Assembly: GCA_019925095.2 (NCBI GenBank)
Contig: CM034410.1
Span: 12,426,436 to 12,490,435, forward strand
DNA length: 64,000 bases
Direction of reading: 5' to 3'
DNA from: Dendrolimus kikuchii
Taxonomy: Eukaryota; Arthropoda; Insecta; Lepidoptera; Lasiocampidae
In this document: in pieces, positions 57,801 through 64,000 of the stretch
Position numbering within the stretch: position 1 is the first letter of the stretch
Layout of the letters: every line of letters starts with the position of its first letter
Translations under genes and position numbers: made by a program
Notes under the pieces: generated by a model
Told to the model about the DNA's origin: nothing
Databases searched by the model: none
Seen by the model: only the letters and a program-made list of their open reading frames with translations

Positions 57801-60800
57801 TGAATAAAACCGAAAACCAGAAACCGGCATGATTACGGCGTAGCCAGCAGCTGTCGCGCGTTGGCTGTCAGTTACTGAATCAATCACCCATTAGCCAAAT
57901 AGCCATCAACTTTTTTTTTCAGTCGGTTACTGAAGCATTATAAGTCGGATGGCTAAGTTTGTAAATTTTCGCTTGGTTACCCATCGCTATTTAGAATATT
58001 AAACAGCTTTTTCTCGTACCAATTGTATTGGTTCGTAATCCCGATGAAGAAACAGACTAACTAATATTATTAATTTCACATTGTATATATTAAAATTAGA
58101 GATGTGCCGATTATGACTTTGGCCGACTAGCCGATTAGTCGTTTGTAAAGAGGCCGTCGTCAAGCCGATCACGGGCTCGGGGATTTCCGTGACGCTTCGT
58201 TTATAGCTGATTCGCGCGCAAGTCCACCACATAGAAGCGTGTCGGAACCTGTTTTAATATATTTACTTCGCATTGTTTCTTGATTTTCACTTTTGTACAA
58301 GTCAGTGCGGTCTTTTTGTGTAAAAATAAAAAAAATATTTTTGTTTAAAGATAACACTGTTATTGTTCATTAAAGTGAACGTGCTCAATTAAAATTTAAT
58401 CATGTCAAAACGAAAGTCTCGTGTGACATGGATTACAAAAGTATAGATTATGTAAGAAGCCGGATAGTAGGCGCTCTTTGCCGAATAGTCGCCCACTAGT
58501 CACCGACTACTGTAGTGGTCGGATAGTCGGCTTTACCGACTAGACGCTGACTAGTCGGCACCTCTCTAATTGAAATGGATGAATTTACCCTTATAACCCA
58601 AGCTTGCAGCAATCAATGAATCGAGCGCATCATATTTATCACTTGGCTTATAAACATCTGATTTTCCGTCGGTATTTAATGTTTGAATGTTGCTACGTAA
58701 CTTTTCTTGATAGCGTGATAGTTGAATGTTTAATCTGAAAATAATATTACGAATCGCAAATTAAGCTTGAACAGTAACGTGACGGCATTATAATGAAATT
58801 CCTTGAATGTTTATAAACATTGAGTAATAGACAACAAAGACATAACTTGCTGTTTTTGCGAAACTTATACAGGTCTATCCTTTAAATACTGTCCGAAAAG
58901 CATGCAGCACTTACGCAGTTTTCTGACCTAATATGCATATTGTTACTATGACGGCTAGCGAGTTGCAATTCAGCAAAAATTGTAATCTTATACTAATATA
59001 TAAAGCTGAAGAGTTTGTTTGTTTGTTTAATTGAACGCGCTAATCTCAGGAACTACTGGTCTGATTTGAAAAATTCTTTCAGTGTTAGATAGCCCATTTA
59101 GCGAGGAAGGGTTTTAATGTGGTTTTTAAACTATTCCACGCGGACGAAGTCGCGGGCAGAAGCTAGTGGGTGGATATTTGTGGCACTGTTGTTAGTCGCC
59201 CCACGTCACCTTCCAAGTCGAGTCGTGCGAAGGAAATTAAAGACAGTATATAACTTAACTAATTATTTCATTTTATCTCCATCTGCCCGACACGCCTAAT
59301 TGGAGTCAGAAGAGGAATCATACATATACCATCACCGTAGTGACCCACCTAAAATCACATTTACATTCAACACATGCTAACGGTGCAGAAATCATCGTGA
59401 TGAAACCTACACATTGAAATAACCGATATGTCTAACCCGTTAACCCGCCTTGGGCAATCAAGGTGGATATACTCTCCGTTCTCCTATAAAATGGAGGCCC
59501 GAACGCAGCAGTAGAAAGTTTATGGGCTGTTATTATAATGTCTGTTGGGTCAGTTGGTTCTTCAATTGACTTTTCTATAAACTGGTGTTGTATACGTCTA
59601 TAGGCGAAGGTATCTGTTACGTCATGTACATGAAATAATTTATACTTGCATAATTAGCAATGCCAAAACTGAGTAACCTATGTACGTGGTAAATTCTGGA
59701 CAATATACAAAACAGACAAAACCTGCAGAGCTGCATCTATGAACATGTTTAGGGTATATTATCACTTAACAGTTAAAATTTATGTATTTGTATATAGTCT
59801 CAAGTTTAATGTTAAATTAATTAAGCAAGTAAATACAACAAAAGTATAATTACTTATTGTTATATTATATACTCCGCTCTCTAAGCGGTCGAACCTGTTT
59901 GTCGACTTCAGGCAATAAAAAAACTTTCTGAAGATAAATGTGAACAATAAGACCTCCTTACCTATACAAGACATCCTTCAAGGCCTGCATATCCTTCTGC
60001 AATCTCGAGTTCTGTTCCCTCGCTTGGTTAAATATTATCTGACGACTGCTGCAACTCATGCATACTTCCACCAATGGTATCGCCGTTGACTGTTCACAAT
60101 GATCTGGAAACATTATTTTCAATTTTGCAAAAATATAATTTTGAACATTAAAAAGGGCCTGTAAGAGAATGTTGATTTAAAAAAGTTGAGCAATATCACT
60201 AGCGAACCTCTAACGTTGCACTTGCACCATTTAAAAAAAAAAACAGACATAGCTAATGACAGTACTAATGTCAATCTATGTCACTGTCAAGAGAGTTAAA
60301 AATAAAAAAGCTGTGACGGCGGTTAATTTGAGACTCGCTCGAATTTCAAAATATCAGCTGCTATAAATCTTTTTATAAATATTACTCCACACTATTAAAA
60401 ACTTCTTTTAACGTTAATAAAATAACTACGTGTTCCCGCTAGGGTGAGTTCCTATGCATATATGTAAAATGTAACTGTTCTACTACTTAAAACTAAATAT
60501 AATAGAGCTGATTAGTTTTCTAACGGAGGACACTGTGTCAAACCCTAATGCCTATTCTTCATCATCTAATTCCAGGACCCAAGTTACCGTTACTTATCTA
60601 GGAAAACCTAAACAATCAAGCCAACATATACCAGACATGGTCATTTACCGGTCGAGCTAATATAAGATCTGTGGAACATCTGGACTAGAAGAGCATTCAA
60701 GGCTTCGACAGGCCAGTGTACCTTTTGTGCATGGAAGTCCACCGGTTGTCACGGAACAGATTGAATAATAATTATCTTTAATCATTCATTGGCCCATCTA

Positions 60801-61854
60801 AACCTATTCTGTGTCTAAGGAGGCAGACCTGACGATTCCTCCCACACCACAAACCTAAAGTAGCCACTTTTCCAGAATTGCTTAATGGAATTGAGATGTG
60901 TCCAGATATATTGGTAGGTGTAAGACGTAGCATAAAGATCCACTTTATTTTGATACTTTTCATTTAAATAAAATGGCTCTTTTAGTACCTACAATGCATA
61001 GCAGATACTTCAAAAACTTGCCATATGGCCAGTGGTGGTTCATTAATTGACTAAAAAAACCAGTTGATGGCTATTTGTCTAAATAAGTTGCCAGCCAACA
61101 GCCGACAGCTGGCAGCTAGGGTGTTAACTTGTTAGATGTCGTTTATTCTTGACGACTATTAACCAGTTGGCATGGTGGTTAACCACTTAGCCATTGTCTA
61201 TTTTGTGAACAACCTCGAATTAGCTGGCTTTTACAATAACTACTTCTACATTGCATAAACTAAAATGCATTTGCAGATTTTATGTTATTCGAAATTGAGA
61301 ATCTCATGGCCGAGCCTAACATAATAGGAGAAATAAAAGCTCACCGCCTCCGCTGACTCGGTCACGTAGAACGGATGGGAGAGGATCGCAGCGTGAGGAA
61401 AGCATATTTGGGACGGCCAGTAGGTCGGCGTCGGGTCGGCCATCCCAAATATAGCTGGAACGACAGACTGGAGGCTCACCGTCGGAGCTACGAGCCAAAA
61501 TCGACAAGAAACTGCGCAGGACAGAGAAAAATGGCATGCTCTCGTTTCGGAGGCCAAGACACTTTAGTCAATGAACCAACGGAGTCGTAGAGTAGTAGAT
61601 ATTACCTTATACATACCTCTGTCAGGTACCTCATACTTTTTCATCTTCTCTTCCAATTCTTTATTTCTTGTTTCTAATACTAAATTTCTCTCTCTTTCAT
61701 CCTTTATAACCTCTTTACACTCTTCTACATATTTCACAAGAGTTGCATATTGATTTCGTATTTGGTCATTCTCTTCGGCAAATAACTTGTTATATTCTAA
61801 GACTGATTTAAGTTTCTCCTTTAATTTTGTAATATAGTTATCTTTCTCGGTTAT
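54886..61854 (-). CDS. Cep89: Cep89-like centrosomal coiled-coil protein, partial
   Basis: Six exons: 61617-61854, 59962-60103, 58589-58734, 57336-57443, 56081-56374, 54886-55045. Splice sites are GT-AG and every split codon joins in frame; the donor at 54885 (GTTGG) is weak. They give about 276 residues of mostly coiled coil. The segment LYRLNIQLSRYQEKLR, then a less ordered stretch, then 'LAPLFDAYQENLQEKDNLIQ', matches in order what I recall of vertebrate CEP89 (LNVELSRYQ; LSPLLLAYEDRMKEKDEL). CEP89 sits on centriolar distal appendages and supports cilium assembly. A Cys cluster (VCMSCSS) precedes the coil. The start lies beyond the window and the downstream end is unresolved. Confidence 0.78.
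55830..56060 (+). repeat. 315-bp SINE-like repeat beside a Cep89 donor
   Basis: From 'ctggtggtagggtatctagc' to 'cggaacttatgcaataaaaa'; it ends about 20 bp from the donor of exon 56081-56374 (intron side). Confidence 0.75.
56610..56860 (+). pseudogene. RTE-type C-terminal fragment, decayed
   Basis: Shifted frames give 'VRNEYIRG', MARPKKT and 'MDCVKNDIMIYGVTEYE', the end of the subfamily at 47399-47560. Confidence 0.6.
57700..57960. repeat. Dispersed repeat, inverted counterpart at 61020-61230
   Basis: 'ttagccaaatagccatcaac' is met in inverse orientation as 'gttgatggctatttgtctaa' at 61050. Both lie in Cep89 introns. Class unknown. Confidence 0.5.
58094..58572. mobile_element. Inverted-repeat DNA transposon, probably hAT-derived
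   Basis: The left 'aattagagatgtgccga' is mirrored by the right 'tcggcacctctctaatt'. The inside contains many 'cgactag' motifs and a small frame starting MSKRKSRVTW, which resembles an hAT transposase start. No clean 8-bp duplication found. It ends 16 bp from the donor of exon 58589-58734. Confidence 0.6.
58986..59166 (+). mobile_element. Short non-autonomous Helitron, both ends
   Basis: It starts TCTTATACTAATATATAAAG after an A and ends CTAG before a T. The hairpin GCGGACGAAGTCGC lies about 10 bp inside the 3' end. 181 bp. Confidence 0.78.
59340..59545 (+). mobile_element. tRNA-derived SINE, 5'-truncated
   Basis: It matches the body of 4354-4650 (atcgtgatgaaacctacaca; taacccgccttgggcaatca; gtttatgggctgttattata) without the tRNA head. 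A separate piece of the same family is at 58895-58960. Confidence 0.7.
61020..61230. repeat. Dispersed repeat, inverted counterpart of 57700-57960
   Basis: Shares 'gttgatggctatttg' in inverse orientation with 57890-57915. Non-coding. Confidence 0.5.
61290..61590 (+). pseudogene. LINE polyprotein C-terminal fragment beside a Cep89 donor
   Basis: It reads 'LGHVERMGEDRSVRKAYLGR', PVGRRRVGHPKYSWND and 'FGGQDTLVNEPTES' with one in-frame stop. It ends 26 bp from the donor of exon 61617-61854. Confidence 0.65.
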
Positions 61855-61984
61855 CTATAATTTTATTAATTATTACATAAATATTACAAACAGATAGATT
61901 ACATGGTGCTAAACGAAAATAAATATAACTCAGCATCTGTAAAGTATATATTGTGTTTTCATCATACTATTACTTGTATAATGT

Positions 61985-62465
61985 TGCCAGGTGGTAGGGT
62001 ATTTTCCCGACTGGATGGCTGCCACCCCTGGTCTAGAGCAGTGTTCCGCAAACTTTTTATGTTCAAGGTACATCTAGGAAAACGAAAATTTTTGGAGATA
62101 CACCACAAATAAAATTATTTTTTTAAGTAATACTCATCAAAATTTATTTATTAATCATCGAAACAATATTTAGTATTAATCAACAAACCTAAAGTTTAAA
62201 TTGCAGCTTAACCTTATTTTTCCGAGGCACACCAGTTAATGACCACGGTACACCAGTGTGCCGCGGTACACTTTGCGGAACACTGGTCTAGAGTATGCCG
62301 CAATAACAACCTCGAGTTGTGTTCCGGCATTAGTGGTCAGGTTCCAGTCTCCCTTAAGAGAGCAGCAGCGTATTTGTATCACCTTTGGTGTTGCAAATAT
62401 CCATAGGCGATGGTAACCGCTTTCCATCAAGTGAGCTGTCTGCTGAACTCATGCAATAAAAAAAA
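61985..62465 (+). repeat. 315-bp SINE-like repeat split by an hAT element
   Basis: The parts 61985-62038 and 62286-62465 together form one repeat (ggatggctgccacccctg ... gttgcaaatatccataggcg). The gap is the element at 62039-62285. Confidence 0.8.
62039..62285. mobile_element. hAT MITE with perfect 8-bp duplication
   Basis: Ends CAGTGTTCCGCAAAC and inverted TTTGCGGAACACTG. GTCTAGAG is duplicated at 62031-62038 and 62286-62293. 247 bp, AT-rich centre. Confidence 0.9.
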
Positions 62466-62545
62466 AATTGGGAGCCACAGCACATTCACTTGTATTAAAC
62501 CGCCTACTCGTCTACGAATCGTAAATGTAACCAGATATACTAATG

Positions 62546-63708
62546 GGTAAAGTCCCCCATATCTGGGGGACGATTCGTCGTTACGATGGATCTGAAGAAA
62601 ATCGTCTCGATCCATCGCATCGAATTCCTATAACATACAAAACGATTGATCGAGTGGAACTCATTGCCGGAGTCTGTCTTTACCGATACTTATAACCTGG
62701 GTGTCTTCCAAGTCCCGTGTGAGTAGGTACCTTCTAGACAAGAGGAGCTCCATCCTAGACCATATCTTCGCTCCACATAGAGCGAGATCGCGGTCGAACA
62801 CGAACCTATACTACAATAAAAAAAAAAGAAAAAATACGATTGGTCGTTGTGATCGTTCATTTACGATAATTCGTACGCGAAAAGAGACGTGTCATCACAG
62901 AAATTCAATACATGCCACATTGAGTTCTACATGATCTAAGACGTGCCCTCTTTGAACATGGACAGCAAACTTCTGTTTATTACCTATGTAGCGGTAAGTT
63001 TAATCCGGCTACAGAAGAAAAGAAAACCTAGTGAGGGATGATGTGTGTGTCGTTGATTGTCGGTTACGTTGAGCGGTGTACGGGGAATAAAAGATAACTT
63101 TTATGTTGTTCACATATCAGAAGGATTAGGTTGAGGGCTAGAAGCAAGCGCGAGAACTGAATTTTGTATACGAACACGAATGTCGTGTACCCGCGTCGAT
63201 CAAGGCGTGTGTCGAACTGTGTTCCGAACTATCCCGACCCGGTGTTCGGGTTTTTGTTCATGGATGGTGTTTTCGCGCCAAGAGAATCGGCGCGAACGTT
63301 GAGAGCCCGCGCTGTCACAATACGGCGCGCTGTTTTGCATGGTACACAGATTAATATTAGCTTCGCGCTTGCGTGCTTGCTTATAATGTTGGCATTAATG
63401 TCGCCACACTAGAAAAGTGTGGGTTAAGAAATAGCTATTAAAGTGAAATCAATATGCACATGTAAATATTTTAAACGAGTTAAGATTCCACCCAAAAGAC
63501 TGGTACAACTATATGAGAATGACTGAACCGAGCCATTCACCTTCGATGTGTCACGATATTCATGATTGTATTGATTTTTGTTGCGATCACGATATCTTCT
63601 TCGATCAAGTAAATCGTTAACGATTTGGACATACACCATCGAATCGTCGGTACGATCGGTCTGCAACGACGGATCGTAAGACGAATCGTTCTGTATATGG
63701 GGCTCTTA
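62546..63708. mobile_element. Possible element with 35-40-bp inverted ends
   Basis: 'cccccatatctgggggacga' and 'ttcgtcgttacgat' on the left are mirrored by 'atcgtaagacgaatcgt' and 'atatggggct' on the right. The interior near the right end is full of CGAT motifs. Includes the LINE scrap at 62640-62780. Confidence 0.4.
62640..62780 (+). pseudogene. LINE reverse transcriptase C-terminal scrap
   Basis: Reads 'EWNSLPESVFTDTYNLGVFQ' then in another frame 'SRYLLDKRSSILDH', the last residues of a Jockey/CR1-like reverse transcriptase. Confidence 0.6.
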
Positions 63709-63712
63709 ATTT

Positions 63713-64000
63713 TGTTACAACCTAGGCGCCGACAAAGACAAATCCCACGTACAGATTTGTAGAAGCATATTTATTACCCGTCGGCATTTGATGTAATAAC
63801 TAATAACATTGAAACTATTGTAATTCTTTTATGATCATCTTCTTTTGTTTACTTATTTATTAGCATATATTTCTAGAGAACAGCCTATTGTTCTATTATT
63901 TACGGCCGCTTGCGGCTGTAATCATTAGCCAGGTGTTACGGATATAAAATACAAGCTGATTCTAGGAAATTCGGTCCACGTTGTCGGGCGGGCACATTGC
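63713..64000 (+). mobile_element. LTR start, cut by the window edge
   Basis: It begins TGTTACAACC and shares 'gccgacaaagacaaat', 'ttcttttgtttact' and 'gattctaggaaattcggtc' with the solo LTR at 44594-45024. Whether a full element follows cannot be seen. Confidence 0.65.

Noticed and set aside
63541..63660. Possible extra Cep89 exon (40 codons, good splice sites, phase 0)
   Set aside because: The frame would join the next exon, but the DNA lies within a CGAT-rich region next to apparent inverted ends (62546-63708), so it may be repeat sequence. The peptide shows no Cep89 likeness.

Overview
The window looks like insect nuclear DNA, most likely from a moth or butterfly. It is AT-rich, its genes are split by introns, and it is saturated with repeats: RTE-type LINEs, Helitron remnants with the A|TC...CTAG|T signature and a terminal hairpin, tRNA-derived SINEs, and hAT and Harbinger-like non-autonomous DNA transposons. 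The Lepidoptera call is an inference from these repeat types. No bacterial or viral gene arrangement is present.

Three host genes can be supported, all on the minus strand. Two form a head-to-tail tandem pair. The upstream copy B (28976-38922) encodes a secreted CUB-domain trypsin-like serine protease of 394 residues in nine exons with an intact catalytic triad. The downstream copy A (3986-18145) has the same nine exons, phases and cysteines but has lost the catalytic His (TAASC for TAAHC) and Ser (DAGGP for DSGGP), so it should be a catalytically dead serine protease homologue of 393 residues. Exon 7 is almost identical between the copies while the other exons have diverged, which suggests gene conversion. 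A block about 1.4 kb (A) and 2.6 kb (B) upstream of the start codons is also duplicated. The third gene (54886-61854, open at both ends) encodes a coiled-coil protein that I identify as a Cep89 homologue.

Layout. 1-3.9 kb: repeats, no gene. 3.9-18.2 kb: protease homologue A with repeat-filled introns. 18.2-28.9 kb: intergenic, with the upstream block of A, LINE remnants, Helitrons, a Harbinger-type MITE and an hAT element. 29.0-38.9 kb: protease B. 39-46 kb: upstream block of B, a foldback element, a solo LTR and a Harbinger-type MITE. 46.9-49.5 kb: TA microsatellites and a 5'-truncated RTE reverse transcriptase. 50.0-53.3 kb: a 3.3-kb element with about 260-bp nearly identical terminal inverted repeats and no recognisable transposase. 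54.9-61.9 kb: Cep89 exons with transposons inserted close to several splice donors. 62-64 kb: nested SINE/hAT, LINE remnant and the start of an LTR.

The protease pair suggests an active enzyme and a non-catalytic partner or decoy made from the same ancestor, but co-expression or interaction cannot be read from sequence. Exon boundaries were assigned by hand from splice consensus, phase continuity and comparison of the two paralogues.
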